Assembly: GCA_960531495.1 (NCBI GenBank) | Contig: OY482849.1 | Coordinates: forward strand, 30,333,517 to 30,397,516 | Origin: Zeus faber | Taxonomy: Eukaryota; Chordata; Actinopteri; Zeiformes; Zeidae | Length of the DNA stretch: 64,000 nt | Direction: 5' to 3' | Part shown: piece by piece, positions 1 through 10,990 of the stretch | Layout of the letters: every line of letters starts with the position of its first letter | How positions within the stretch are numbered: the first letter of the stretch is position 1 | Translations under genes and position numbers: made by a program | Notes under the pieces: model-generated | Databases searched by the model: none | Told to the model about the DNA's origin: nothing | The model's input: only the letters and a program-made list of their open reading frames with translations

Positions 1-660
1 ATACATTTGCGATCCAAAAATGTATCAATGCAAATCAGAAACTTTAGTTTGCAAAGCCAAGCGTTTTGTTTGTGAATCTAAAAGTTTTACTCGCTGTTGA
101 GCTGAATCATCCAGTTGGCAACGAAAGAGGGACATTTAAAGTCCATGGAGACTCCATGGAGTGTTAACAAGTCATGTGCACGGGGAGGGAACAGAGCGCA
201 CGCGTCCGGAGGGGACATGTCTATCCCCGCCCCGTGCGTGTGACTTGTTTACGTGGACTTCAAAACTCCCTCTCGTTTACTACAGTAATTGTGGATGTTG
301 CTAAGATGTCACTCCGATCGAGACTGTGTAATATAGACGCGTCTTAAATCTTTCAACGTAGGTTCCCCCCACATGACTCAGCTGAACAGCGAGCAAAATT
401 TTGGGATTCGCATACAAAATGTATGGATTGGCGGACAAATGTTTTTTATTTGCTATCAATACATTTTTAATCACAAATTCATTTTACTGAAAATATTTTT
501 TTATTGCACTGTCGATAGTTTTGCTCTGAAATCTGTTTTTAGATTGCAGTGTGAAAGTTTTGTTCACAAACCTATTCTGTTTGATTGCAACACATACAAC
601 CAAACTGCATTAAAAATGGTCACGTGCAACGCCAGCACAACAGTCACAGGTTGTCTGTAG
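1..660. mobile_element. Long inverted-repeat (foldback) element, left end outside window
   Basis: The stretch folds on itself. The left arm (about 1-205) reads through motifs such as 'actcgctgttgagctgaatcat', 'aaagtccatg' and 'aacaagtca'; the right arm (about 215-400 and more weakly to about 610) carries the same motifs reversed and complemented, for example 'cgtggacttcaaaactccctc' near 254-275 and 'atgactcagctgaacagcgag' near 373-393. The centre is near 210. No transposase is seen, so this looks like a non-autonomous foldback DNA transposon. It lies downstream of the last visible rbm46 exon, so inside an rbm46 intron. Family not identified; the left boundary is outside the window. Confidence 0.6.
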
Positions 661-723
661 TGTCTATGAACAAATAATGCGCCCCCCCCGCAAAATAAAA
701 ATAATGTATGTCCGCACACATAC

Positions 724-845
724 ATATAAGACTTTGACACGATCCATGGTCTTCTCATCCACATCCTTCACAGGTTCCGCCCAGTTCACCTTGATAGGCT
801 GACCCCACAAGTCCAAGGTTGCTAGTGCAGGCACACGCACGCACG

Positions 846-877
<32 letters not shown>

Positions 878-981
878 AAAATATAAGGGCTTCAATATAA
901 TCACCAGATGAATGTCAAATGTTCATCTTTTAGGATAGTCAGGGTATCAGCAGTTTTTATGCTTCACTCAATTGAGCTGAA

Positions 982-1013
<32 letters not shown>

Positions 1014-1298
1014 CATTGACAGGAGATACGTATAACATCGGCGTTCACTTTCCCTGTCAAGTAACAAATTAAATATGTAGACGGTCAGTCAGTCAGAGAA
1101 ATAGTTAAACTGTCCATCAGACAGACAGGTGTATAACAGTCAGACACAGTCACCAGACATACCTGGTAGGAGTTTTCTCCTGGCAAGGGCTGCGGCCCTA
1201 TGGTTCTCATACTCGATGAACGCGAAGCCTCTGTTTTTGGTCTTTTCCGTGGTACTGGGGTAGACAATCACATCCACCACCGCCTCTGTCACCTAGAG

Positions 1299-1329
<31 letters not shown>

Positions 1330-4300
1330 AGACAGTGAGGGAAATCAACATAAAAATCTCAGTTATGCCATGGGCACAATACGCGAATTCCAGAGTCGTC
1401 AGTGTGTACTGTTCACACGACACATCTTTCTGTCTTGTGATGGGGAATCTTTCAGTCTTGTGGTTTCACACTACATGACTGATCGGCGACAGGGGGTCAC
1501 ACATGACAAGATCTTTCAACAGGAGGAATCCCCGACAAGTCCGTTGGGTCTCCAAACTACGTTTTGTCACAAAAACATACACGAGAAGCGACCGGAAATT
1601 TGTTTGTTGTTTTTATGTTGTTTTTGTTTTGTGTGCTTGCCCGCACTGTGCAGGCATAACAGTTGTCCAGATGTAATTGCAGTTGGCAACCCATTCATCC
1701 AGCCCTGATGACTTAAACTAGAGTCAACAGTCAAATACCGAGAGCAGTGCTGTTTGCTCCGGATGATTGATATTATAGAGCAACCAGAAACCGGTACCAA
1801 ATCAGCTTGATTTCAGTAACCACCTCAACTTGTATCAGTGTGTGTGTTTATTTGTTTGTGTACCTTCTTCATCTCCTCCATGATTTCTTCTTTACTCTTG
1901 TTCTTGGGAATGGGGCCCATCCAAAGGCGACAGTTATCAACGCTTGCACACACTCCAATAAATGCCCCACGACGGATCTCATAGTTGTCCAGCAGGTGTA
2001 TGGCTCTCTGCGCTTCCTCTCTGAGGACGAGAGACAATTAGTACATGTAGTGTGTACGAATGGGAGTGAGACTGAGGCCCTTTATCAATAGCAGCTACTC
2101 AAATAAAGGACAAGGCAAGTCGCCAACTAATACATGGGTAATTTGGAAGGAAAGAACACTGAGAATCTCTATCTTTTTTAATCTAACTTTATGTTTAGTT
2201 TGGACCAGGACGATTATGAAGGATATCAAGTGAGTTAATGAAAACGAGAGGAGAGGAGAGGAGAGGAGAGGAGGGGAGAGGAGGGGAGGGGACGGGAGAG
2301 GAGAGGAGAAGAGGGGATGGGAGAGGAGAGGAGAGGAGAGGAGAGGAGGGGAGAGGAGAGGAAAAGAGGGGAGGGGAGGGGAGAGGAGAGGAGGGGGGGT
2401 GGGCAGGTTTCTGTAGGAAAAAAATGTATAGATTTAAGGACTTTTTAAGGACCTGCAGACAACTTGAGCAAAAGGAGAGGAGTGCATAGTGAAGTCTATT
2501 TTATTACATCTAACAGATCCACATCCAAAACACATCCCGTCAATCACACACATCAGCATGCCCCCCTCCCCCACAGTGTCCTTACCTGGTGGTGTACATG
2601 ACAAAGGCATAGCCTCTATTGTCTCCGCTGAACTCCAACATGAGCCTGAACTCGTAGATCCTGCCGGCCCTCTCGAACACAGGCACCAGTTCATCCTCGA
2701 ACATGTCCCTGGGGAGCTTCCCCACAAACACCTCGCAGCCACGCGGGGGGGCACTGCCCTGCCAGCCTGAACACAATCAGGGATGAGAGAAGAGTCGGCT
2801 TTTGTAATAAGTAGGCAGTGGAGCAAGAGGTGTGAACCCCAGATAGACCAATCCATGGCACTACACCCTGCCAACACTAATAGTTATTGTTTAAAACAAT
2901 GATTGAAAAAAATACATTTTATAATCGAAATGTTCAGATTATATTAGTATGTTTAAGCGAGATTAATTTGGGTATAAATTCCCAAAGATAATACAATCTA
3001 AGACGGTAGGTATACCTAACTAGGGGTGTCACGATTCCAATGAGAAATCAAAAATCGATCGGAATGAGCGTTCATTTCGCACTTGGAAATCACAAGCAGG
3101 ATCGCAATTCCCCCCATATTTTTGTGTGTAGTTTTATCATGGTGGCCATATCAGGGCGGTCAAGATCCACCGGTAAACAAATGCAGTGTGGGAGGGTGTC
3201 AACTGCGGACTTTGAACAGACTCTGAACAGACTTTCATGAAATTTGTTCTGAGTTGGGAGAGCTGCAGTCCGCTCCACGGAGGAGTCCGCCTACCGAATC
3301 CCTCAACGCACACTGCGCCCGCCCACCGGGCACTAGGGCGGCAGGAACCAAATTCAAAAAGAATGTGAATATTACTTAAAAAACAATAACAATAAAGTTC
3401 AATATAAGTTCATCCAGTTTGCTGCACAGTGATCACACATTAGAGAGAAATATTCACGGTAACGGTGTGCCAAGTCCGCGTCGGTGGAGACCCACGAGTG
3501 TCAAGCAAGCGTGCGCCTTTGACCAGAATGTCTAGTGATTCCACAGATGTGGCGATGAAAGTGGGAAATAAACCCGACCATCACAGAGGGAATGAGATCT
3601 CGTGCAGAGGCAGACCCTGCCAGCCTTGAGTACCACGAGTGTAACAGGGAGTCTCCCTGGCGTTTGAGTTACTTCAGCTGAGTGACTCAGTTATTCACAC
3701 CATAGGTGCCTCCTAACAACGCTCATCACATCGTATGCGAGATACTACGGCTAACTATATATAGTAATTTATCTCATTAGGATATACTCCTTGAAATGCA
3801 TCAACTCGTAAAGGTACCGAACATGTTTACCAACTAGAGATGCACCGATTGGAATTTTCTTGGCCACTTCGATTTCAAATTTTTTTTAAAAGACTGACCT
3901 GCCGATTCCGATTTTCATTCAATTGCACGTTCCAATAAAATAAAATACAACACGGAACGGTCACTGAGTTCCAATAAAATAGAATATGGGACTGTCACGA
4001 CTTCCAGTATAATGCAACCTGTAACCCTCACTGAGTATGACAATCTAATCTTCTTTGTTTACCTTGTGGTACCTCCAAACAGCCGACATTTTCTTTCTTT
4101 CACTCTCTTCTCTGAGAGTTAACTAGGCAACTTCGTTACACTACTGAACGTTGGTATCAGGGTTGAGTATCGAGAGTATTTTTACATAAGCACTGTACCG
4201 GGGTTTTTTTATTTTTTTTGCGTAGTTTCAGCTGGCATTTCGCACCTGCGTATTTTGACCAAGAATGCATGGTTAATACTCAAAATGCGTGCAGGTTGGC

Positions 4301-5111
4301 AGGTCTGCAGAGGTTCCCAACCACCTGCGCAAGGACCGTGCTGGGCCGTGGGGAATTTGCCACCAATGTGGGCGGGATTTTTTCAGGAGTGAACTGCGAT
4401 CTGCTCCACAGCTGAACAGCAGCAGGAAACGGAGTAAATTAAATACATCCTGAGTTTTTATTTGCTTTGTTTGCAGAAAAGATCGCTCCGATCAGAGCTG
4501 CAGAGCTGCAGGTAGTAACTTTCCTTTTACTACCAGGGTTCCCCTCTGGCAAAAATAGCACCCGTTTTATCCGCTTATTTTGGTGAGTAACTTAAAAGTT
4601 GTGAAATATGTAACTTATTACTATTCTAAAGTCTAGTTTTGCTAAAGCTCTTCACTTTTTAGGTGTGAAGGTTGTATATTCAGAAAAAAAGACCCGATAG
4701 TCTAACAATGGAATAGCTGTCAGTGCTGAAAAAAAAACGTTTCAATCGAAAATCGAATCCTTAAAATCGAAAGGCAAATCGAATTGCGGATTCTGAGAAT
4801 CGTGACACCCCTATACCTAATTAAAGTGGAATTAAATTGATAAAAATTATAACTAATATGGCAGTTGTAAGGTATTTTGTTTGTTTACAGCGAATATAAA
4901 ATGTATGTTAATATAAAAATGTGCATGTTGGGTGCGAGGGGGGCTGGAGTGGGCTTATCAACTCAATGCGGCCCTGTCAACACACACACACACACACACA
5001 CGCACCTGGCGGTGGTCCGCCGTACTTCCTCTGTCCGTTCACCTGCATCATTTCATAACCCGTCTTTTCCATCAATGCCAGCAGCGCCACTTCCTTCTGG
5101 CACTCGTCCAT
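724..5111 (-). CDS. rbm46: RNA-binding protein 46, first five coding exons (3' exons left of window)
   Basis: Coding exons, minus strand: 5111-5006, 2766-2586, 2020-1864, 1292-1163, 821-724; they join in frame into 224 residues. RRM1 spans about residues 46-121 (RNP2 VFVGKL at 48-53, RNP1 NRGYAFVMY); RRM2 starts near 126 (CRLWMGPIP) with RNP1 NRGFAFIEY at 168-176; RRM3 is just entered (KVLY) before a GTATGT donor. All five exons have GT-AG borders. The start ATG at 5111 has an in-frame TAG six codons upstream. [26 protein letters not shown] and [12 protein letters not shown] point to RBM46 rather than its relatives A1CF and RBM47. Family knowledge: RBM46 is a germ-cell RNA-binding protein needed for entry into and progress through meiosis, binding target mRNAs and promoting their decay. 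Odd: residue 132 region reads MGPIP where relatives usually have a second glycine or alanine. Symbol is confident; the remaining RRM3 and C-terminus are not in view. Confidence 0.93.
836..870. repeat. (CA)n microsatellite
   Basis: Alternating CA run with a few CG interruptions, immediately upstream (on the minus strand) of the 3' splice site of the rbm46 exon at 821-724. The polypyrimidine side of that acceptor on the minus strand is therefore partly (TG)n. Confidence 0.9.
988..1012. repeat. (GA)n microsatellite
   Basis: Pure GA dinucleotide run in the intron between the rbm46 exons at 1163 and 821. Confidence 0.9.
1297..1331. repeat. (CG)/(CA)n microsatellite
   Basis: Short CG run followed by (CA)n, directly upstream of the acceptor of the rbm46 exon at 1292-1163. 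Confidence 0.9.
2244..2398. repeat. GGAGA-type purine satellite
   Basis: Repeated GAGAG/GGAGG pentamer-like units, all purine on the plus strand for more than 150 bases. Such a polypurine tract could form triplex DNA. It lies in the rbm46 intron between exons 2586 and 2020 and encodes only a spurious Arg/Gly/Glu frame. Confidence 0.9.
3021..4813. mobile_element. Non-autonomous hAT-type DNA transposon
   Basis: Terminal inverted repeats start 'taggggtgtcacgattc' at 3021 and end with its reverse complement 'gaatcgtgacacccctа'-type sequence at 4797-4813 (one insertion aside). The flanks are an 8-base near-duplicate: tacctaac (3013-3020) and tacctaat (4814-4821). Eight-base target duplications and this type of end are typical of hAT elements. 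No transposase reading frame is present in the 1.8 kb, so it is non-autonomous. A second terminus-like motif, 'agagatgcaccgattgg' near 3837, may be a nested second element. The insertion sits in the first coding intron of rbm46. Confidence 0.8.
4979..5000. repeat. (CA)n microsatellite
   Basis: CA run lying five bases inside the intron from the donor of rbm46 coding exon 1 (donor at 5005), so it is transcribed as (TG)n just after the 5' splice site. Confidence 0.9.
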
Positions 5112-5158
5112 GTTTGTAAGGAATCTCTATGGGAGGAATTTGTCTCAGGATTCACAGC

Positions 5159-5180
5159 TATATATATATATATATATATA
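5159..5180. repeat. (TA)n microsatellite
   Basis: TA run about 50 bases upstream of the rbm46 start codon, in its 5' untranslated or 5' flanking region. Confidence 0.85.
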
Positions 5181-5599
5181 AACAAATACAAATGGAAAAA
5201 AGAGTTATCTACCGTACTGTGCAAGTTTTAGGCACTTGGGAAAAATGCTGTAAAGTGAGGATGCTTTCAAAAATAATTCCGTGAATAGTTCCATGAATAG
5301 TTTTTATTTATCAATTAACGACATACAAAGTGCGGTAAACAGAAAAAAACAGATTCGGTAGACTCGCGCGCACTTTTTCAGCCGTATGTTTGGGGTCGTT
5401 GTCAGGCTACAGACATACAGTATTGACACACTAATGCTGACCATATAAAATAACTTGTGCCTGAAGCCTTTGCACAGCACTGTACTTCTCCATAAACAAT
5501 ACAACATCAAGGTTTTTAAACGTAAACAAACAGCAACATCAATTTATCCCCCCACAAGTTAATACACCCGTGGCGTGTAAATCATTTTGGGAATGAATG

Positions 5600-6500
5600 T
5601 GGCGGCATTTACATGTGACGTACACACGTTCACGTGGTTGTATTGTTGTGTTTTCTCGTTCGTTGTAGTTTGTGACGTCATCACGTTTCCCAACGTGGTT
5701 TTACAACTTCGTACGTCACAGTGGGAGCGCGCTAAGGGTCGCCGCAACCCACACGGCGAGCGGCGTCAAAACACCAGCGGCTGAACTCAAGTGAAATAAA
5801 AACACGCGTCTGGTTTGATTCGGTGTCATGTTTGCCCGAAGGCTGTTAAAAGGGCCGGTTAAGATGGCGGCGGGAGGCGGGAAACCGACGTCCGTTCGCG
5901 GCCGTCACGACAGGTAGCTAGCTAGAGGAGCCGCGGCTCGGCGTCTTCCCTTGAGCCTTGACACAATTAGGGAATTGAACCGTCGCACGGCTTCATCACG
6001 ACACCCACTCCTCACGCTGCAGCTTTTTATTCGTTTGGGGTTTTTTTTTTTGGTTGTTGTTTTTTTTTTTTTCCACCAGGACAAATCGCGCAAAGTTTGG
6101 CGGTGACGCGCGGCGGCTCCCTCGCCTAACCGACACTTCGCCGTCCCGGCGCAAAAAAAAAAAAAAAATTAAGATGAAATAAAATAACGATAAAAAAAAT
6201 TCCACTCAAATAATAATTTCGCGATTGTTGAAAAGGTGACGAGGCGGGCGACACTTCGGCCGTGGCCGCGAAGTCGCGTGAGAACCAAAGAATACTTGCA
6301 TTTTATTCGACTTTCCCGTGCGGAGCGGCGGGAGGCGTCGCGACGACCCGGGGCTTTCTTCCGTAATGAGCGCGGACGGAGCGACACCGAAGCTTCGTGG
6401 CGCTGCCCTGCGGCCACCCGCACGGCGCCATCTGGTGGCCGCAACGAGGCAGCGCGGCAACTCAAGCTGCGAGCTGCCGCGCGTCTCAGAGCCGTCGTTT
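5600..6500. promoter_or_regulatory. CpG-rich promoter-like region upstream of rbm46
   Basis: CpG content rises sharply between about 5700 and 6480. A consensus cAMP-response element TGACGTCA is at 5673-5680, and a YY1-type motif AAGATGGCGGC is at 5861-5871. Shorter inverted motifs 'gtgacgtac' / 'gtacgtcac' flank the CRE at about 5615 and 5712. It is 0.5-1.4 kb upstream of the rbm46 start codon, so it may be the rbm46 promoter with an untranslated first exon. The YY1 motif is oriented to the plus strand, which would also suit a plus-strand transcript, but no coding exon is seen there. Regulatory role is inferred from motifs only. Confidence 0.5.
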
Positions 6501-7612
6501 AGAGAGGAGTCGTTCAGGTAGAAACTGAGATATATATTCACCACTGCGTAGCAAATGTGAGATATACACTGTGTGTGCGCGCTCTTTGTTTTTGTTTTTT
6601 TCGTAGCCTTTGTATGTAAAGTGTTGATATGGATGTGTCTTCTTTAACAGTAAGTATTTTGTTATGCATCTCAATATGATACAATAAAATAACTAGCTGA
6701 CATATAATATAGCTGACATGTTCGATGCAATTACAGTAAACAGTCAGTATAAGCCATTATCAACTGACTCATATAATGAGTGGCATAAGTCATACAGTAT
6801 TGATATTTACGTGACAGTTTTTTTTAATCTTAGTGGGTAATGGGATCGTCTATATTTTTCTGCTAATATATCTCACTTGGGTGTCAAATATACGACCAAT
6901 ACAATTGGGCGGTTTCATCTCCCATTTTATTGTAGGCCAAATAAAAATGGTGAATCTTTGAAACCACCGAATGTCCTGTTAGACATGTAGATATGGGATA
7001 TGGGAGCTGAAATTTTAAGAATATATATTTTTACTTGATGAAGAAAAATAGTGATCTTTTGGGGGTTTTATTTAAGTCTTTTTTTTTTTTTTTTTTTTGT
7101 GAAACGGTAGGGTGGTACAAAAGCCGTGTAAGTCTTTGAATAACTGTTGCAGCACAACTCAATGTTAACACCCAACATCTGAACACGACTCAGAATTCAA
7201 GCCAGTTTACAAGTAGCTGCAAGTCGTGCAGTTGTAAGGAGCACAAAGGCATTGTGAATCCAGCTTCTCCTTGTCTAAATGCCACTCAGCTACAGCACAG
7301 CCTTGAAGTTTGCCGCAGAATTTAATGAGCGCACCACTGTGACCCAGTCTCATGAAAAACTTTGGCAGGTCTGCCATTCTTAAACTGCTCCAAGACCCAT
7401 AACCGGTTGTGAGGAGAACAAAGCAAAGGAAAAACCTAATGTAGTCTGATTTCCGACATGCAAGCCGGAAATGTTTAGAGAAAGCAGAGGATGCCTGCGA
7501 CCCACGATGTCTGTTGTTGTAACTGCTCAGTGTGGTGAGGCGTCATATGGTCGGATGAGTCATCTACATCTACATGTCCTCTGCGGTGTATTATTGGGTA
7601 GGTATTGGTGAC
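6500..7612. other. Gene-free stretch
   Basis: AT-rich sequence with poly(T) runs (for example 7080-7098). The part 7131-7560 has a more even base composition and may be an old transposon fragment, but I do not recognise it. No exon or RNA gene seen. Confidence 0.5.
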
Positions 7613-7853
7613 TGTGGTGTGGGGGTGGTGTGGTTTAAGCAGCCACACCTATAAAACCGGTAAAACCTCCGTCCCCACACACACTCAGGAGAGGAGCCCT
7701 TGTCATGGCATGTGTTCCTCTGCTGCTGGCCTTATTCCATCTCACTCACACTCTACAATAAAATGTGTTTTCTGAAACCCTGCTGTCTGTGCCTCTGTGC
7801 CGGACGTCCCTTAAACGCCAACTGGGTGGCGTGTGGTAGGCGAAACTGCCACA
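7613..7853 (+). mobile_element. LTR of a small LTR retrotransposon, copy 1 (5' LTR)
   Basis: Starts TG and ends CA. It contains TATAAAA at 7650-7656 and the polyadenylation signal AATAAA at 7757-7762. Directly after it, one base on, 7855-7869 reads TGGCTCCTGAACAGG, which has the form of a tRNA primer-binding site (compare the common TGGCGCCCGAACAGG type). It matches copies at 8041 and 16861 along its length except for a deletion that removes a central hairpin. Together this supports a 5' LTR with its primer site rather than a random repeat. Confidence 0.7.
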
Positions 7854-8040
7854 CTGGCTCCTGAACAGGCAGTCTCCGGAACGGGTAAGGGACACAGCAC
7901 CAGCGCTCTCATGACTGGCAGCAGCAGCACCCAGCGTGTCCGGCGGAGGACCGGGGGGGTGAGAAGCAGCCGCAGCAACCACCACAGGGGTAGGCTTCGT
8001 CCTTTTTCCCTGGCCTCAATTCAGTTTGGTGTCGGGGGTA
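7854..8040 (+). mobile_element. Short internal region between two LTR copies
   Basis: About 187 bases between LTR copies 1 and 2, beginning with the primer-binding-like site. It holds no gag or pol frame. A G-run (ggggg) lies just before the second LTR, where a polypurine tract would be expected, though it is weak. It looks like a tiny non-autonomous or internally deleted element. Confidence 0.5.
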
Positions 8041-8336
8041 TGTGGTGTGGGGATGGTGTGGTTTGAGCAGCCACAACTGTCCTGGGTCTAGGTCATTGGG
8101 GCCCAGGATCAGTGTGGCTGTATACCTGTTGCTCGTTGTTTGGTCTAACGAGCAACAGGTAAAACCCCCATCCCCACACACACTCAGCAGAGGAGCCCTT
8201 GTCATGACATGCTGTCCATCTGCTCCGGGCTTATTCCACCTAGCCCCCTCTCTACAATAAACTGTTGTGTCTGAAACCCCATCGTCTGTGTCTCTGTGAC
8301 GGAGGGCCCTGAATCTGCCCCAGTGGCATGGTCGAC
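8041..8336 (+). mobile_element. LTR copy 2 (3' LTR)
   Basis: Starts 'tgtggtgtgg' like copy 1, with AATAAA at 8256-8261. It contains a perfect 14-base inverted repeat, acctgttgctcgtt (8124-8137) and aacgagcaacaggt (8147-8160), with a 9-base loop. Copy 3 keeps this hairpin in imperfect form; copy 1 has lost it. The right end is diverged, so the boundary is approximate. Confidence 0.6.
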
Positions 8337-8770
8337 AGGATACGGGGTGAGGGCAGGAAAGGAAATGCGCCCAGGAGCTGAGGCACATGATGCGGAAACG
8401 TCCGCAGCCGGTCCAGGCGAAACAAACTCCGTTAAACCCTTTAAGTTTATCTTCCTGTCGTGCCAGCGAGCCATTCTGTCGCCGTCACGAATAAAATCCT
8501 CATCCGCGCTCCACTGCCCAAATGGCTCCTTCGCCCTTCCTCAACCCGTACATGTGGGTGGAGACTCCCACAGTGACATCAACACTTGCGTCTCAAAGAC
8601 AAAGTTTTGATTTCTACCCATGGAGCACTAATGGAAAATGTATAGTCTTTTTATTTGGTAAGCTGATAGAATACAGAACAGTTAGTGATTATCAATTCAT
8701 AGTGAGTGTCCCGCTTGGATAACCTAACCCTGCACAGTCACAAACACACACACACACACGCAAGCACATG

Positions 8771-8824
<54 letters not shown>

Positions 8825-8851
8825 TACACACACACACCCCCACCCGACCCC

Positions 8852-8886
<35 letters not shown>

Positions 8887-9072
8887 GCGCACACCGCTGG
8901 ATTGTTTACCCCTCTACTTCATACAGTGTAAAATGCAATCTTTGAAAGGAAACAGTGAGATTATTATGATTATTATGGTTTCCAATAACATCATAGAAAA
9001 AAGGAAATGTCATAAAATTAAAACAAACTTAATCCTACACCTTCTTCTAGAGTTTTGGGGGATGGTGCTGAC
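8337..9072. other. Gene-free stretch with a large CA microsatellite
   Basis: Contains (CA)n with CCCAC interruptions at about 8741-8887. Otherwise no gene or recognised element; the frames called here are CA-repeat translations. Confidence 0.7.
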
Positions 9073-9278
9073 GGGGATGGTAGCTCAGGCGGTAGAGCTG
9101 GTGGTCTAGTGGTCTAAAGGTTGCTGGTTTGATCCCAGGCTCCTCCTGCTAGCATGCTGTAGTGTCCTTGAGCAAGACACTTAACCCCTAATTGCTCCTG
9201 ATGGCTGCGTCCGTCGGTGTTTGAACAATTGTAAGTCGCTTTGGATAAAAGCGTCTGCTAAATGTAAATGTAATGTAA
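9073..9278 (+). mobile_element. tRNA-derived SINE, copy 1
   Basis: The head resembles a tRNA promoter: box A-like TAGCTCAGGCGGTAGAGC near 9081-9098 and box B-like GGTTTGATCCC near 9126-9136. The body has the fish motif 'cttgagcaagacacttaacc' and the tail 'tcgctttggataaaagcg' plus 'tctgctaaatg', ending in a short TAAATG-type repeat. A nearly identical inverted copy is at 22999-23211. SINE class is firm; the exact named family is not. Confidence 0.85.
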
Positions 9279-9344
9279 AAAAGGAAGGGCAATAATACCA
9301 GTGATTGTGTTTGATTTTGCGCTGCTTTGTACCCACTTGTGATT

Positions 9345-9442
9345 ACAGTGTGTGTGTGTGTGTCTTTCTGCGGTACGCTGTCAGTGTGTGTGTGTGTGTG
9401 TGTGTCTTTCTGTGGTACGCTGTCAGTGTGTGTGTGGGTGTA
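9345..9442. repeat. TG-rich minisatellite with repeated 'tctttctgyggtacgctgtcag'
   Basis: Two copies of the 22-base segment beginning tctttctg (about 9362 and 9404) alternate with (TG)n runs, forming a compound tandem repeat. Confidence 0.8.
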
Positions 9443-10439
9443 TGTGTGCGTGGGGGGTGGTACTATAATGAGTTTGTTTTTTTTCAACTGGACACACTGT
9501 CATTTCCTTTTGCATTTGTCATTTTTCCAACCTTCTTCCATCTGGGATTTGCGGTCCATGAATGTAGACTAAAGAGGAGTTTAATACACTGTCGTCATCT
9601 TCTTTACGTAAATGACCAGATTTTTGTGTTCTGTTCTGACACATCCGACGAGGTGAAATTGAACCTTTTGCCCTTCTCATTAGAGGAATGTGTTGCTGTT
9701 TGGTTACGAGCAGCCACTAGAGAGCGGCATCATCTCAACTCAAGCTGAGCACAGACAATGGGATCTTTTTGGAAACTCGATTTTAAATGTACCCCTCAAT
9801 GAATGAGTAGGTAAAACTGATGTTAATTTCAGAAAACAGAAAGTTAATACAATATAATATAATAATATTATATTAGTATATATATAATATGTAATATATA
9901 TATCATATTATATATTAAATCACAATTATGAAATTAAATCATTGAGCAATGTCATATGAGCAATGTCCAGTGCATAGACAAACTGTCACAAGATGACTGG
10001 CTATCATCCCACTTCTATCTCTTAGGAGGAAATGTATTCTTAATGTTGTCCCCATTACATTTTTGTTTTCCTGCTTTCCTCTCTAGAGTATTGCTCAGTT
10101 TTTACGGGTTCTATTTCCGTAACTCACACAAGGCTCAAGGATGTCGAAGCGGACTCAAAAGTTTTCCACATCCATGAAGGTCTTTGGAATGCCAAGGATT
10201 TCATAATAAACACATGAGTGGAACCTGTCAAATGTTTGATGCAAGAGGAAAAGTAAATCCTTTAAATTTAGTTTGCTAAATAAAGTGTTAATTTTTACAT
10301 GTTGTTTTTGTATATTTACTGAATAGGTAATAATAATCCAAATGACTAATGATTTAAAAAAATGTGATGACGGTAGGGGTGTGCCAGGGCCACGTTTTTG
10401 CCTGTATTTCTTGTGGCGCTGCAATTATTTAGTAGGATG

Positions 10440-10990
10440 TAATTCACATTTATAAAATACTAGTGCATGCCCATTCAAAATGTAAGACTTTATAAGACAT
10501 TTTAATGGCATAGTTTAACAAAATGTCAGCGATTCAGTCCTGTGTCGCACAATGGAAGCTGAAACCGCCGGTTAAAATCATACACCGGGGTAACACTCCC
10601 TTTGTGACTCAGTCGCAGAACCCTGAAGCCCCGCCCACCGCTGGCTCGCTGTTCGCTGTTTATTGAAAGCTTATTAATATTAAGGGTGTCGCATGTAATA
10701 TGGGGACCCGAGGGCCGCACGTCTTTGGGTCCCCAGCAATACACCTGCCAAGTGTGAAATAGATCCCATGAAAGGTTGTCGAGCTTATCAGAGGACATCC
10801 AGACAGATGGCGATTCCTGCCTTTATAGATAGACTACTACATGCCCAGTCTATCTACAAGATCTATAAGAAGCCCGTCTTAAGACATTTTAGTGGCACAG
10901 TTTAACAAAATGTCAGTGAGTGTGTCCTGCATTCCCGTTCACAAAATGGTGCAGTTTAACTAGCAACTTTGGAATAAAGAAATAAGTCAG
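10440..10990. repeat. Diverged dispersed repeat, related segments
   Basis: Segments around 10480-10530 and 10875-10915 share 'agacattttartggca' and 'agtttaacaaaatgtcag', about 390 bases apart. The part 10625-10800 is a diverged match to 12290-12450 (shared 'tttattgaa', 'gtgtcgc', 'aagtgtgaa' and 'ttgtcgag' in the same order). Probably old copies of one element. No coding potential. Confidence 0.5.

Noticed and set aside
8706..9109. His/Thr-rich or Cys/Val-rich open frames in CA/TG runs (also at 13003-13291, 20590-20868, 33021-33432, 44055-44548)
   Set aside because: They are translations of dinucleotide repeats, open on several frames and both strands.
9073..9150. tRNA gene
   Set aside because: Box A and B-like motifs are present, but the cloverleaf does not form and the sequence continues into a SINE body and tail.
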